NCBI RefSeq assembly: GCF_900302475.1
Contig: NZ_OMOQ01000001.1
Coordinates: 1,364,001-1,428,000 of the forward strand
DNA: 64,000 nucleotides
Reading direction: 5' to 3'
DNA from: Defluviimonas aquaemixtae
Lineage (GTDB): Bacteria; Pseudomonadota; Alphaproteobacteria; Rhodobacterales; Rhodobacteraceae
Below are positions 29,323 to 39,176 of the stretch, piece after piece. The notes beneath the pieces are model-generated. The model was not told the DNA's origin and ran no database searches. It saw only the letters and a list, made by a program, of their open reading frames with translations. A program made the translations under genes and the position numbers. Within the stretch, counting starts at the first letter, position 1, and each line of letters begins with the position of its first letter.

Positions 29323-29901
29323 ATGATCCGCGCACTTTACGACTGGACGATGCGGCTCGCCGATCATCCGCGCTCCCTCAGGGCGCTCGGAGTCGTGTCC
29401 TTTATCGAGAGCTCATTCTTCCCGATCCCGCCCGACGTCTTGATGATCCCGATGATCATCGCGCGGCCCTCGCGCGCCTGGGTCGTCGCGACGGTCGCGC
29501 TCGTCACGTCGGTGCTCGGCGGGCTTTTCGGCTATTTCATCGGCGCGGTCCTGTGGGAGGCGGTTGGCCAGCCGATCCTCGACTTCTATGGCAAGACGCA
29601 TGCGGCCGAAGATTTCGCCGCGCGCTTCAACCAATATGGCGCCTGGGCCGTCCTCTTCGCGGGTATCACGCCCTTTCCCTTCAAGGTGATCACCATCATG
29701 TCGGGCTGGACCGGTCTGTCGCTGCCGGTCTTCATCGTCTCGGCCATTGTCGCGCGGGGCCTGCGCTTTTTCGTGGTGGCGGGACTTCTGTGGCAATTCG
29801 GCGCACCGATCCGTGATTTCATCGAGCGGCGGCTCGGGCTTATGTTCACGCTGTTCATGGTCCTCCTGATCGGCGGCTTCGCCTTGGTGAAATACCTGTG
29901 A
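29323..29901 (+). CDS. YqaA/DedA-like membrane protein
   Basis: The 192-residue protein has about four to five hydrophobic helices. SFIESSFFPIPPDVLMIPMI is the amphipathic re-entrant motif of the SNARE-associated/DedA superfamily, and GITPFPFKVITIMSGWTG the second. DedA-type proteins take part in lipid translocation and membrane homeostasis. It overlaps dsbB by 4 bases. Confidence 0.88.
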   Translation: MIRALYDWTMRLADHPRSLRALGVVSFIESSFFPIPPDVLMIPMIIARPSRAWVVATVALVTSVLGGLFGYFIGAVLWEAVGQPILDFYGKTHAAEDFAARFNQYGAWAVLFAGITPFPFKVITIMSGWTGLSLPVFIVSAIVARGLRFFVVAGLLWQFGAPIRDFIERRLGLMFTLFMVLLIGGFALVKYL

Positions 29902-30356
29902 CCTCCCGACGCCTCATCCTGATCGCCGCGGCCGGCTCTGCCGCGCTGCTCATCGGCGCGTTCGTCTTCCAGGCCATGGGCTATGCGCCCTGCAAGCTCT
30001 GTATCTGGCAGCGTTGGCCGCACGGTGCCGCCATCGCGATTGGCGCGGTGGCAATTCTGGCGTCGCTGCCGGTACTCGCCTGGGCGGGCGCGCTGGCGGC
30101 GGCCGTGTCGGGCGCTATTGGAATCTATCACACGGGGGTGGAGCGGCTCTGGTGGCCGGGCCCCGACACCTGTACTGCAAGCGGAGATCTCCAGGGCTCC
30201 GCCGAGGACCTTCTGAACCAGATCATGGAAGCCCCGCTCGTGCGCTGCGACGAGGTCGCCTGGGCGTTCGCGGGCCTTTCCATGGCGACGTGGAACGCGG
30301 TTCTTTCCTTTGCGCTCGCGGCGATCTGGATCGCCGCCGCGCGCCGCGCTGCCTGA
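29898..30356 (+). CDS. dsbB: Disulfide bond formation protein DsbB
   Basis: The 152-residue membrane protein has four hydrophobic helices and both catalytic cysteine pairs: CKLCIWQRWPH after the first helix (CxxC, with the quinone-binding Arg nearby) and the second pair in DTCTASGDL and APLVRCDEVAW. It reoxidises DsbA with ubiquinone. The start overlaps the preceding gene by 4 bases. Confidence 0.93.
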   Translation: MTSRRLILIAAAGSAALLIGAFVFQAMGYAPCKLCIWQRWPHGAAIAIGAVAILASLPVLAWAGALAAAVSGAIGIYHTGVERLWWPGPDTCTASGDLQGSAEDLLNQIMEAPLVRCDEVAWAFAGLSMATWNAVLSFALAAIWIAAARRAA

Positions 30357-30493
30357 CGCCAGGCTCGTTTCGTCAGATTGGCGCGCCGACCGTGCATTTC
30401 GCCGGCATCCGCGGCCCCGCCGCGAAAAGCGACGCTTCCCTTCGACGCGATCCGAGGAAAGACTGCGCCAGGCGACGGCTAACGGAGAGACGA

Positions 30494-31420
30494 ATGAAAT
30501 CGACCTGCATCCTGATTGGCGCGCCCATCGACACCGGCCAGAAGCGCGAAGGCTGCCTGATGGGCCCGGCCGCCTACCGGGTCGCGGGCCTCGCGCAGAG
30601 CCTAAGCGAGCTCGGCCACCCGGTCATCGACCACGGAGACGTGGCGTTGGCGGAGCTTGATGAGCACGACTGCCCAAACCCCGCCGTGCATCACTTGGCC
30701 GAAACTGTCGCCTGGACCAAGGCGCTGGCAATGGCCGGCGCCGCGGCGATGTCCGAGGGCGTCCCGATCTTCCTGGGTGGCGATCACTCGCTGTCGCTCG
30801 GCTCGGTCGCGGGCGTGGCCGCCCATGCCGCCGAACAGGGCCGCCCGCTCTTCGTCCTCTGGCTCGACGCGCATTCCGATTATCACACACCGCTCACCAC
30901 GCAGACCGGCAACCTCCACGGCACGCCCGTCGCCTATATCGCCGGCCGATCGGGCTTTGACGCCTTCCCGCCCTTCCCCGCCAGCGTTCCGGCCGAGCGC
31001 ATCTGCCTTTACGGCATCCGGTCGGTCGACACCGCTGAACATGCGGGCCTTCTAGAGACCGACATGACAATCTGCGACATGCGCGTCCTCGACGAACGCG
31101 GCATCGTCGCCCCGTTGCGTGAATTCCTCGATAAGGTGCGCGCCGAGAACGGGATGCTGCACGTTTCGCTCGACGTCGATTTCCTCGACCCCGGCATCGC
31201 GCCCGCCGTCGGCACGACCGTCCCTGGCGGTACGACCTTCCGCGAGGCGCATCTGGTGATGGAACATCTGCACGAAAGCGGCCTCGTCACCTCGCTCGAC
31301 CTCGTCGAGCTCAACCCCTTCCTCGACGAACGCGGCCGAACCGCGCGTCTGATGGTGGAACTCGTGGGCTCGCTCATGGGCCGCAAGGTCTTCGACCGCC
31401 CGACGCGGAGCTTCGGATGA
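30494..31420 (+). CDS. rocF: Arginase
   Basis: The 308-residue enzyme hydrolyses arginine to ornithine and urea. All manganese ligand motifs are present: GGDHSLSLG, DAHSDYHTP and SLDVDFLDPGIAPAVGT, and ELNPFLDERGRTA is the late signature. The next gene, ornithine cyclodeaminase, overlaps by 4 bases, giving a complete arginine-to-proline route. The start at 30494 has GGAGAGACGA upstream. Confidence 0.95.
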   Translation: MKSTCILIGAPIDTGQKREGCLMGPAAYRVAGLAQSLSELGHPVIDHGDVALAELDEHDCPNPAVHHLAETVAWTKALAMAGAAAMSEGVPIFLGGDHSLSLGSVAGVAAHAAEQGRPLFVLWLDAHSDYHTPLTTQTGNLHGTPVAYIAGRSGFDAFPPFPASVPAERICLYGIRSVDTAEHAGLLETDMTICDMRVLDERGIVAPLREFLDKVRAENGMLHVSLDVDFLDPGIAPAVGTTVPGGTTFREAHLVMEHLHESGLVTSLDLVELNPFLDERGRTARLMVELVGSLMGRKVFDRPTRSFG

Positions 31421-32472
31421 CCCAGTCCGGTGATTTCAATATCGTGCCTTTCGTCAGCGTCGACAACATGATGAAGCTCGTTCTTCATCTCGGCCCTGAA
31501 CGCGTGATGACGGACCTCGCCGACTATATCGAGGCCGATTTTCGGCGCTGGGAAAGCTTCGACAAAACCCCGCGCGTGGCCTCGCATTCCGATGTGGGGG
31601 TGATCGAGCTTATGCCCACCTCGGATGGCGAGATGTACGGCTTCAAGTATGTGAACGGCCATCCGAAGAACACGCGCGAGGGCTTGCAGACCGTCACCGC
31701 CTTCGGCCTTCTGGCCGAGGTCGATACCGGCTACCCGATCCTCCTGACCGAAATGACGATCCTCACGGCGCTCCGCACCGCCGCGATGTCGGCGCTCGCG
31801 GCGAAGCATCTCGCCCCCAGGGGCGCCACGACCATGGCGATGATTGGCAACGGTGCTCAGGCCGAGTTCCAGGCGCTGGCCTTCAAAGCGATCTGCGGCG
31901 TCACTCATCTCCGGCTCTACGACGTCGATTCGGTCGCAACGCGAAAATGCGAAACGAATCTTGCAGGTTCGGGCTTGAACCTCACAGCCTGCGCGAATGC
32001 GGAAGAGGCGATGGAGGGTGCCGAGATCATCACCACCTGCACCGCTGACAAGCAGCTCGCCACCATCCTGACTGACAACATGGTGGGCTCCGGCGTTCAC
32101 ATCAACGCCGTCGGCGGCGACTGCCCGGGCAAGACCGAACTCCACAGGGATATCCTTCTGCGTTCCTCGATCTTCGTCGAATACCCGCCCCAGACCCGCA
32201 TCGAAGGCGAAATCCAGCAGCTCGATCGGAACCATCCGGTCACCGAGCTCTGGCAGGTCATCACCGGCCGTGCCATGGGCCGCACCGATGCCCGCCAAAT
32301 CACGCTCTTCGACAGCGTGGGCTTCGCCATCGAGGACTTCTCGGCGCTGCGCTACATCCATGACCAGTTGCAGGTCCTGCCCTACAGCGAACCGCTCGAC
32401 ATGATCGCCGACCCCGACGATCCGCGCGATCTGTACGGCATGCTTCTCAGGGCCAAAGCGAAGGCCGCCTGA
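31417..32472 (+). CDS. Ornithine cyclodeaminase
   Basis: The 351-residue enzyme should convert ornithine to proline and ammonia using NAD. The Rossmann motif is [15 protein letters not shown], with [17 protein letters not shown] before it, [17 protein letters not shown] after it, and the family length is right. Translational overlap with arginase supports the pathway. Confidence 0.94.
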   Translation: MTQSGDFNIVPFVSVDNMMKLVLHLGPERVMTDLADYIEADFRRWESFDKTPRVASHSDVGVIELMPTSDGEMYGFKYVNGHPKNTREGLQTVTAFGLLAEVDTGYPILLTEMTILTALRTAAMSALAAKHLAPRGATTMAMIGNGAQAEFQALAFKAICGVTHLRLYDVDSVATRKCETNLAGSGLNLTACANAEEAMEGAEIITTCTADKQLATILTDNMVGSGVHINAVGGDCPGKTELHRDILLRSSIFVEYPPQTRIEGEIQQLDRNHPVTELWQVITGRAMGRTDARQITLFDSVGFAIEDFSALRYIHDQLQVLPYSEPLDMIADPDDPRDLYGMLLRAKAKAA

Positions 32473-32510
32473 TCCTGCTGTCTTCTTCTGTTCTCAAATA
32501 CCTCGGGGGT

Positions 32511-32529
32511 GCGGGGGCAGCGCCCCCGC
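32511..32529. repeat. GC-rich hairpin element
   Basis: An 8-base-pair stem (gcgggggc / gcccccgc) with a 3-base loop follows the phrase CTCAAATACCTCGGGGGT. From memory, similar short GC hairpins are common between genes in Rhodobacteraceae. It could terminate the arginase-cyclodeaminase transcript, although no T-run follows. Confidence 0.45.
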
Positions 32530-32581
32530 CCGGGCGGCATACGCTCTTGCGCGGCGCCGGGCAAACCCCTATTCCGCCGCC

Positions 32582-34141
32582 ATGACACATGCCCATGACC
32601 GCCTTCTCATCATCGATTTCGGCAGCCAGGTCACGCAGCTTATCGCGCGCCGGCTGCGCGAGTTGAATGTCTACTGCGAGATCCACCCGTTTCAGCACGT
32701 CACCGACGGTTTCCTGAAGGATTTCGCGCCGAAGGCGGTGATCTTCTCCGGTGGCCCCGCCTCGGTCTTCGCCGACGGCGCCCCCATGCCACCGAAGACG
32801 GTCTTCGACCTCGGCGTGCCGATTCTCGGCATCTGCTATGGCCAGCAGGTGATGATGCACTGCCTCGGCGGCCGCGTTGAACGCGGCCACAAAACCGCCG
32901 AGTTCGGCCGCGCCTATGTCACGCCGACGCAGGCGAATCTGCCGCTCCTCGACGGCTGGTTCGCGGACGGGCGTGAACAGGTCTGGATGAGCCACGGCGA
33001 CCATGTCTCTGAAATCGCACCGGGATTTTTGGTTTTTGGAACCTCGCCCAACGCTCCTTTCGCGATCACTGCCGACCCCGGGCGGCATTTCTATGCCGTC
33101 CAGTTCCACCCCGAGGTGCACCACACACCGAAAGGCGCGAAGCTTTACGAGAACTTCGTGCGCCTCGCCGGTTTCACCGGCGACTGGACGATGGGCGCCT
33201 ACCGCGAGGACGCGATCGAGAAGATCCGGGCCCAGGTCGGCGATCAGAAGGTCATCTGCGGCCTCTCCGGCGGCGTCGACTCCTCGGTCGCCGCGATCCT
33301 GATCCACGAGGCGATCGGCGACCAGCTCACCTGCGTTTTCGTGGATCACGGGCTCCTCAGGCTCGACGAGGCCGAGGAAGTCGTGACCATGTTCCGCGAC
33401 ACCTACAACATCCCGCTGATCCATGCCGACGAGGCCGACCTCTTCCTCGGCGCGCTCGAAGGCGTCTCCGACCCCGAAGTGAAGCGCAAGAGCATCGGCA
33501 GGCTCTTCATCGACGTCTTCCAGAAACACGCCAACGAGGTCGGCGGCGCGGCCTTCCTCGCGCAAGGCACGCTCTATCCCGACGTGATCGAAAGCGTGAG
33601 CTTCTCCGGCGGCCCCTCGGTCACGATCAAGTCGCACCACAACGTCGGCGGCCTGCCGGAAAAGATGGGCCTGAAGCTCGTCGAGCCCCTGCGCGAGCTC
33701 TTCAAGGACGAGGTCCGCGCGCTCGGCCGCGAGCTCGGTCTGCCGGAGAAGTTCATCGGCCGCCACCCCTTCCCAGGCCCCGGCCTCGCCATCCGCTGCC
33801 CGGGCGAGATCACCCGCGAGAAGCTCGAAATCCTGCGCGCAGCGGACGCCGTCTATATCGACCAGATCCGCCAGCACGGGCTTTACGACGAGATCTGGCA
33901 GGCTTTTGTCGCGATCCTGCCGGTGAAGACGGTGGGCGTGATGGGCGACGGGCGGACCTACGACTACGCCTGTTCCTTGCGCGCGGTCACCAGCGTCGAC
34001 GGCATGACCGCCGACTACTACCCGTTCACGCACGACTTCCTCGGCGAGACCGCGACCCGGATCATCAACGAGGTCAAGGGCATCAACCGGGTGATGTACG
34101 ACGTGACCTCGAAGCCCCCCGGCACGATCGAGATGGAGTGA
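32582..34141 (+). CDS. guaA: GMP synthase (glutamine-hydrolysing)
   Basis: The 519-residue enzyme turns XMP into GMP. The N-terminal class I glutamine amidotransferase domain has the nucleophile Cys in [12 protein letters not shown] and the partner His in [11 protein letters not shown]. The ATP pyrophosphatase domain has [14 protein letters not shown], and the dimerisation domain has [16 protein letters not shown] and ends PGTIEME. Confidence 0.98.
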   Translation: MTHAHDRLLIIDFGSQVTQLIARRLRELNVYCEIHPFQHVTDGFLKDFAPKAVIFSGGPASVFADGAPMPPKTVFDLGVPILGICYGQQVMMHCLGGRVERGHKTAEFGRAYVTPTQANLPLLDGWFADGREQVWMSHGDHVSEIAPGFLVFGTSPNAPFAITADPGRHFYAVQFHPEVHHTPKGAKLYENFVRLAGFTGDWTMGAYREDAIEKIRAQVGDQKVICGLSGGVDSSVAAILIHEAIGDQLTCVFVDHGLLRLDEAEEVVTMFRDTYNIPLIHADEADLFLGALEGVSDPEVKRKSIGRLFIDVFQKHANEVGGAAFLAQGTLYPDVIESVSFSGGPSVTIKSHHNVGGLPEKMGLKLVEPLRELFKDEVRALGRELGLPEKFIGRHPFPGPGLAIRCPGEITREKLEILRAADAVYIDQIRQHGLYDEIWQAFVAILPVKTVGVMGDGRTYDYACSLRAVTSVDGMTADYYPFTHDFLGETATRIINEVKGINRVMYDVTSKPPGTIEME

Positions 34142-34330
34142 GCGCGCACCTCACCCAGGCGCGACATCGAAGCGGCGGTCTACATTCAGGTCCGCGCACT
34201 AGGATCGTCCTGCGATCATCATCCGAGACGTCAAACAGCGATGGTCCGCTCCGGGGTCAAGTGCAGTCTTCATCGCCTCAGTGTTCAGGAAGCAGACCTC
34301 GCGGAACAGGCGAACCCGTTCGGCTTGTTC

Positions 34331-35500
34331 CTACCGGCTTATCCAGCCCCTGACCGCGTCGCCGAACACTTCGCCGCCGTCGGCGGTCACTGCGACCGTA
34401 TCCTCCAGTTTCACAAGACCCCGGGCCGGGTGCGCCATCGTGGTTTCGACCGAAAGAACCATTCCGGCCTCAAGCGCCAGGTCGCAGTCGATGCCATCGT
34501 AGATACGGTTCGACATGATGAAAGGCACCTCATGGCTCACAAGGCCCATTCCGTGAATGACAAGATCGGTGTATTCCCTGTTTGGTCCGTCAGACCGAAC
34601 CTTGTTGCCGTATTCAAGAAGGTCGCGACCGATCGCTCCGGCGCGAATGTGCGAGAATACGGACTGCTGCGTCGCATCAACCTCGGCAAGCAGGTCCCGA
34701 AGTTCGCCGTCAGGTTCACCCAGCACCGCCATTCGGCAAAGGTCTCCGATATAGCCGTCGAGATTGCCGCCTGAATCGATCGACATGCTCTCGCTCAGTT
34801 GCCAGGCCTGATCGGACGGGGCTCGGTTGCGGTCGCTTCCCATCGTAACAAGACAGTAGTCGAACCCGAGGCCGCGTCGGGTTTCCTCAAGGCGCACCCG
34901 ATTGACGATTTCGTTCTTTGTCGTGCCCGGCCCGGCCCATTCCACGGTTGCGACCATCGCTCCTACGATGTCTTCGGATGCCCTCTTCAAGAGCGATAAT
35001 TCGTCCGGCCGCTTGACCGCACGGAGACGCTCGAGAACCGGGGTCGCGTCGCCGAATGACGCATCGGGAAGTCCGTCCGAGAGGAGGTCCATGGCGTCTG
35101 CCGGAAGAAATGCAGGTTCAATTCCGATCCGCCCCTTCGAAAGTCCGCAGGCTTTCGCGCGCTTCACTGCGGCGCCTGCGGCATCCATCGTACCCCAGCT
35201 GACAAGGTCCACGTGTGGCGTCCAGAAAGGCCGCAGCGCATGGTCCCAGGCCTCCATGACGCTTGCAACGTAGGTGGCGTCCTGCGGCCGTCCTTTGACA
35301 TAGATGACGAGCGGCAGATATCTGGAATGCCCAAGGGCTTCCATCGACTGGAAGAAGAAGAAGAACTCGTACCCGCCAAGAAGGTATCGAACATTGTGCT
35401 TGGAGTTGACGATGAGGAGATCCAGCTGGTGGCTCTCCATCAATTCATCAGCCAGCCTGTGGTCAAAAGGGACTTGCCCTTCCGCGGATCGGTCGCTCAT
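34331..35500 (-). CDS. M24 family metallopeptidase (Xaa-Pro peptidase/creatinase fold)
   Basis: The 389-residue protein has an N-terminal creatinase-like domain (about 1-150) and a C-terminal pita-bread domain. Metal ligands are seen as Asp in SIDSGGNLDGYIGD (two), His in DLVIHGMGL, Glu in LSVETTMAHP and Glu in LVKLEDTVAV, so the site is complete. It could be a dipeptidase or a creatinase-type hydrolase; the substrate is not evident. A run of five phenylalanines (GGYEFFFFFQSM) is odd. No obvious operon partner. Confidence 0.88.
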   Translation of the reverse strand: MSDRSAEGQVPFDHRLADELMESHQLDLLIVNSKHNVRYLLGGYEFFFFFQSMEALGHSRYLPLVIYVKGRPQDATYVASVMEAWDHALRPFWTPHVDLVSWGTMDAAGAAVKRAKACGLSKGRIGIEPAFLPADAMDLLSDGLPDASFGDATPVLERLRAVKRPDELSLLKRASEDIVGAMVATVEWAGPGTTKNEIVNRVRLEETRRGLGFDYCLVTMGSDRNRAPSDQAWQLSESMSIDSGGNLDGYIGDLCRMAVLGEPDGELRDLLAEVDATQQSVFSHIRAGAIGRDLLEYGNKVRSDGPNREYTDLVIHGMGLVSHEVPFIMSNRIYDGIDCDLALEAGMVLSVETTMAHPARGLVKLEDTVAVTADGGEVFGDAVRGWISR

Positions 35501-35621
35501 GTCGCGGGTGCTCTCCTGTTGAGTTGATCCGCGCGGGCGCTCTCAAAAACGCGTCTGCGCTTTGAGATCGGGCAGTCTTTGAATCCAGGGATAGATCAAA
35601 TGTCCCGTATCGCGCGTTTGG

Positions 35622-35882
35622 CTATCCTTCGATGTACATCACGATGGTTTCGGGACGCACCCCATCGTATTTCATGGCCTCTGCACCCCTGTCGCTCTTC
35701 ATCATGGCATCGAGTGCATCCATGTCGGCGACATCCATGGACAGTGCCACCCGGTTCGAGTCTCCCGGGAGTACAAACGTCGTCAGGTCCTTGGCGAGGC
35801 CGGCAAAGACCTCGTCGCGTTTTGGAGAGGCAAGCCAATGGGCGACGTCATCGACTTCGTGCGTGGCGATTAGCTTCGGCAT
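35622..35882 (-). CDS. Small hypothetical protein
   Basis: The 86-residue protein begins MPKLIATHEVDDVAHWLASP and continues as alternating strands and helices (FVLPGDSNRVALSMDVADMDALDAMM). It is like a small dimeric alpha/beta-barrel (ferredoxin-like) protein, but I do not recognise a family. It stands alone, 121 bases downstream of the M24 peptidase gene's start side (same strand, upstream of it). Confidence 0.65.
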   Translation of the reverse strand: MPKLIATHEVDDVAHWLASPKRDEVFAGLAKDLTTFVLPGDSNRVALSMDVADMDALDAMMKSDRGAEAMKYDGVRPETIVMYIEG

Positions 35883-36117
35883 GACAGTACCCCCTGCTGA
35901 ATGTGTGTGTGCGAATGGTCTCACGCCCGGCTCTTTGGAGCAATCTATGTGTTCAGAAGTTGATGCGGCGGGGCTCTCGCTGGGTCGAAATCGGCTCTGT
36001 CGGCAAAGAGGATTGCTTCTGATCTTGACCCTGTTTCCGGCCGAGCGAACAAACCGCGCGAAAGGGCCGGGACACAGAGACTTTTCAGCCCGTCACGGCT
36101 GCCTTATCGTCGCCTCC

Positions 36118-36414
36118 ATGGCCCGCGTGACCCTGAGAGGCTTCCTGATCGCCCGCAGCCTCGAAGAGGCCGATCGGGTCTCAATGCTCCTGCCCGACCA
36201 TATCCGCCTAACCCGCGCCGAACTCGGCTGCCTCAGATTCGAGGTCCTGCGCTCTCACGCTGACCCCTGCCGCTTCGCCGTGACCGAGGCTTTCCGCGAC
36301 CGCGCCGCCTTTGACGCGCACCGGGCCCGTGCGGCCGCGTCAGTCTGGGGGCGCACTACGAAAGGAATTCCGCGCGACTACGAGATCCGCGAGGAACCGC
36401 GCGACGGCGGCTGA
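36118..36414 (+). CDS. Antibiotic biosynthesis monooxygenase-domain (ABM-like) protein
   Basis: The 98-residue protein resembles small ABM/quinol monooxygenase-type proteins: RVTLRGFLIARSLEEADRV, then ELGCLRFEVLRSHADPCRF, AVTEAFRDRAAFDAHRARAA. This fold forms dimeric alpha/beta barrels. The pattern E...C..FEV and E.F.D...FDAH is the typical core. The substrate is unknown. It converges with ppk2, 5 bases apart. Confidence 0.8.
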   Translation: MARVTLRGFLIARSLEEADRVSMLLPDHIRLTRAELGCLRFEVLRSHADPCRFAVTEAFRDRAAFDAHRARAAASVWGRTTKGIPRDYEIREEPRDGG

Positions 36415-36419
36415 CCGGC

Positions 36420-37253
36420 TCACTCCGTTCGCCCGCGCAGACTCGCGACCAGGTCGTCATCGAGGTCGAGATACTTCTCCGCCGCATCGAGTACGCCATC
36501 ATGCGGCTTCTCCGACGCAAGATCGACTCCCTTGCCCAGCCGGTCCGCGATGTGCCCGATCGCATCGAGCCGCGCGCTCTTCTTGTCGTTCGCGGGTACG
36601 AGATGCCAAGGCGCGGCCTTGGTCGAGGTCCGCGCAAACATCTCGTCGATCGCCGCCGCGTAATCGTCCCAGCGGTCCCGGTTGCGGAAATCCTCGTAAG
36701 TGAGTTTCCAGCGCTTCATCGGGTTCCTGAGCCGCTCCTCGAAGCGCGCGAGCTGTTCCTCAGGCGTGACATGGAAGAAAAGCTTCACGACACGGACGCC
36801 GTCGTCGATCAGGAGACGCTCGAACTCGTTGATCTCGCGATAGGCCGCCTGCCAGCGGTGTTCGGGCGTGAGCCCCTCGACGCGCTCGACAAGGACCCGT
36901 CCATACCACGACCGGTCGAAAGCCGAGATAGCCCCCGCTGGCGGCAACCGCTCCATGAAGCGCAGGAGGTAGTGCCTCTGAATGTAGTAGTTGCGGGGCG
37001 CGCCGATCGGCCACACCTTGAAACTGCGCGGATCGAGCGCGGCCGAGAGCCGTCGGATCGTCCCGCCCTTGCCGGCTGCGTCCCAGCCTTCGAAGACGAT
37101 CACACCCGAGGCGCCGCCGCGCAAATAGGCATGCTGGATCTGCGCCATCCGGCGCTGAAGCGCGGCCAGCTTCTTCAGATAAGCCGCCTTGCCGATTTTC
37201 CGCGACATGTCGGCGTCGGCGAGCCTCGGTTTGCTGCGCGGTTTTGCGGACAT
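36420..37253 (-). CDS. ppk2: Polyphosphate kinase 2
   Basis: The 277-residue enzyme belongs to the PPK2 family, which transfers phosphate between polyphosphate and nucleotides. Walker A is EGWDAAGKGGTIRRL, followed by PRNYYIQRHYLLRFMERLP and FDRSWYGRVLVERVEG, with RNPMKRWKLTYEDFRNRDRW later. The start at 37253 gives the family's usual length. Polyphosphate metabolism fits the phosphate-uptake locus at the left of the window, though they are not linked. Confidence 0.93.
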   Translation of the reverse strand: MSAKPRSKPRLADADMSRKIGKAAYLKKLAALQRRMAQIQHAYLRGGASGVIVFEGWDAAGKGGTIRRLSAALDPRSFKVWPIGAPRNYYIQRHYLLRFMERLPPAGAISAFDRSWYGRVLVERVEGLTPEHRWQAAYREINEFERLLIDDGVRVVKLFFHVTPEEQLARFEERLRNPMKRWKLTYEDFRNRDRWDDYAAAIDEMFARTSTKAAPWHLVPANDKKSARLDAIGHIADRLGKGVDLASEKPHDGVLDAAEKYLDLDDDLVASLRGRTE

Positions 37254-37351
37254 CGCACGGCCCCGTCGTTCCGCGCCGCGCACTACGCGCGCCGCCCTCG
37301 AAGGAGCCTAGCAGAAAACAAGATGCACGGCATGGCGCTCTACCGGACGCG

Positions 37352-37960
37352 TCAGCTCCCGAGGATTGCGAGCACGTATCCCTTGGTCTCGGAATAGGGC
37401 GGCACCCCTCCGTGCCGTACGACCGCCTCGGGGCCCGCATTGTAGGCCGCAAGCGCGAGCCGCCAGTTGCCGAACCGGTCGTACATCATCCGCAGGTATC
37501 GCGCGCCGCCATTGAGGTTGTCATGCGGATCCTCGGCGTTCACGCCGAGCCTCCGCGCCGTCGCCGGCATGAGTTGTGCAAGCCCCCGCGCGCCCTTGTG
37601 CGAGACCGCCGTGGGATTCCAGCCGCTCTCCTGCTGGACGAGCCTGAGGAACAGGTCCTCTGGAATCCCGTGCCGCCGCGCCGCCTCCTTCGCGGCGCCG
37701 AGATAGAGGCCCCGGTAGCGCCCCGAATAGCTTGGGATCGCGGTTGGCTCCGCACCTTTCTTGCCGTTCGGCGTGAGCCGTGACGAAGCGGAATACTGCG
37801 TCGCGGCGCGCGTATCGAGGACCTGCGTCTGCTTGCGGAACATCGCCAGCCGGGACGTGGCCCCGCCGGAAAAGACCAGACCCTCTGCGCGCGCCGGTGC
37901 AGAACCGCTTGCCGCAAGCGTCACCGCGGCGGACAAAAATGCTGCTATGGGCTTTCTCAT
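37352..37960 (-). CDS. Lytic transglycosylase domain protein
   Basis: The 202-residue protein has a signal peptide ([19 protein letters not shown]) and an SLT domain at about residues 100-200: [20 protein letters not shown] with the catalytic Glu, [15 protein letters not shown] and [13 protein letters not shown]. It cleaves peptidoglycan glycan strands. The start at 37960 follows GAGGGACCG. Confidence 0.92.
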   Translation of the reverse strand: MRKPIAAFLSAAVTLAASGSAPARAEGLVFSGGATSRLAMFRKQTQVLDTRAATQYSASSRLTPNGKKGAEPTAIPSYSGRYRGLYLGAAKEAARRHGIPEDLFLRLVQQESGWNPTAVSHKGARGLAQLMPATARRLGVNAEDPHDNLNGGARYLRMMYDRFGNWRLALAAYNAGPEAVVRHGGVPPYSETKGYVLAILGS

Positions 37961-38048
37961 CGGTCCCTCGCCCGGCTTTTTTCTCACCCGCGAGGACTAT
38001 AGCCGATTTTTCGTCGCGCTGAACAGTCCTGGGTACACCGCTTCCTGG

Positions 38049-38591
38049 CTACGAGGCTGCGGTTCGGGGCAGCGCCAGATCGCCCGCCGGCGGAGCGTGG
38101 AATAGCTCCTCCACGAGCAGGTTCACGAGCTGGCTTCGCCCGCTCACACCGGCCTTTCGGTAGATCGAGTTCAGATGCGTCTTGACTGTGCCCTCGGCCG
38201 AACCGCGAAGCGTTGCGATCTCGGCGATTGAGCATCCCTTGATCGTGAAGTTCGCGACGTCCGCCTCGGCAGGCGTCAGGTGCCATTCCGAGAAATACTC
38301 CTCCATCACGTCCTGGAGCGCCCCCGAGGCCACGGAAAGCGCACGCTCGGCGCGGGCGTGCCGACGCAGGATGTGAGTCAGGAACAACGCTTCGACCACC
38401 AGTCCGCCGATCAGCCCGACATTGGCCAGCGCTTCGAGCATCAGATGCGGTCGATTCCATATTGATGTTGTTTCATCGAAGTAGTCGGTCACCACGTCGC
38501 CGACGAAGAAGATCGCCGCAATGGTCTGGAGGCCCATCAGGGCGAGAACCGCGAGACCGATACCGCGCTTTCTTGCTCTTCGACCTGCCAT
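38049..38591 (-). CDS. Membrane-bound LuxR-type transcriptional regulator
   Basis: The 180-residue protein has two hydrophobic helices (GIGLAVLALMGLQTIAAIFF at about 10-30 and ANVGLIGGLVVEALFL at about 55-71) and a C-terminal LuxR helix-turn-helix: LTPAEADVANFTIKGCSIAE, IATLRGSAEGTVKTHLNSIY. A membrane-tethered HTH protein could sense an envelope signal. Its first 55 bases overlap the end of the cytochrome b561 gene in another frame, which suggests translational coupling. Confidence 0.85.
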   Translation of the reverse strand: MAGRRARKRGIGLAVLALMGLQTIAAIFFVGDVVTDYFDETTSIWNRPHLMLEALANVGLIGGLVVEALFLTHILRRHARAERALSVASGALQDVMEEYFSEWHLTPAEADVANFTIKGCSIAEIATLRGSAEGTVKTHLNSIYRKAGVSGRSQLVNLLVEELFHAPPAGDLALPRTAAS

Positions 38592-39127
38592 TCACACTGC
38601 CCGCCTGCCCGCAACGCTTTATAGCCGGTCAGCATGGATTTCGGAAGATTGATCCCGAGCCTTCGGCTTTCCCACGCCACGCCGGCGAGATGGAACAGGA
38701 TTGAGGCTTCCGCCCAGGTCACCGCCGCTTCGTGCAGGTCCTCGACCCAGCCGACACCGAAGAATGCGAGCGTCGTCATCATGTAGCCGGACGCGCCAAT
38801 GACGAGCATGGTGACGATCAGGTTGTAGATCATGAGCGCGCCGAGCGGCGAATGGCCGCGATGGGCGTGGCGGCGCCTCGTCGCCATTTCCGTCAGCTGA
38901 CCGAGCGCGGCCTTGGCGGATGGCGGGAAATCGGCGAACCGCGCGTGGCGCGGGCCGATGAATCCCCACACGATTCTGAGAGCGACCAGGGCGACCAGAG
39001 CGAGGCCGAGATACTCGTGCGGCTTGCCTTCAGGGTCGTTGAGAAAGGCATTGGCTGTGAAGCCGATGACCAGCGACCAGTGAAAGAGCCGCACGAACGG
39101 GTCCCAAACATAAATCCGTGACATCAT
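38537..39127 (-). CDS. Cytochrome b561-type membrane protein
   Basis: The 196-residue protein has about four transmembrane helices. VWDPFVRLFHWSLVIGFTAN holds the first heme histidine, GKPHEYLGLALVALVALRI the second, and SGYMMTTLAFF and LFHLAGVAWES follow. It is a di-heme membrane cytochrome b of the type that carries electrons to periplasmic partners. The start may be 39124, which has better spacing from GGAGGG than 39127. A PepSY gene lies 49 bases upstream. Confidence 0.88.
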   Translation of the reverse strand: MMSRIYVWDPFVRLFHWSLVIGFTANAFLNDPEGKPHEYLGLALVALVALRIVWGFIGPRHARFADFPPSAKAALGQLTEMATRRRHAHRGHSPLGALMIYNLIVTMLVIGASGYMMTTLAFFGVGWVEDLHEAAVTWAEASILFHLAGVAWESRRLGINLPKSMLTGYKALRAGGQCEWQVEEQESAVSVSRFSP

Positions 39128-39176
39128 GTCCCTCCGTCGCGGCGGCAGTGTCTCCGCCGCCGCGCGTTCCGTCGGA

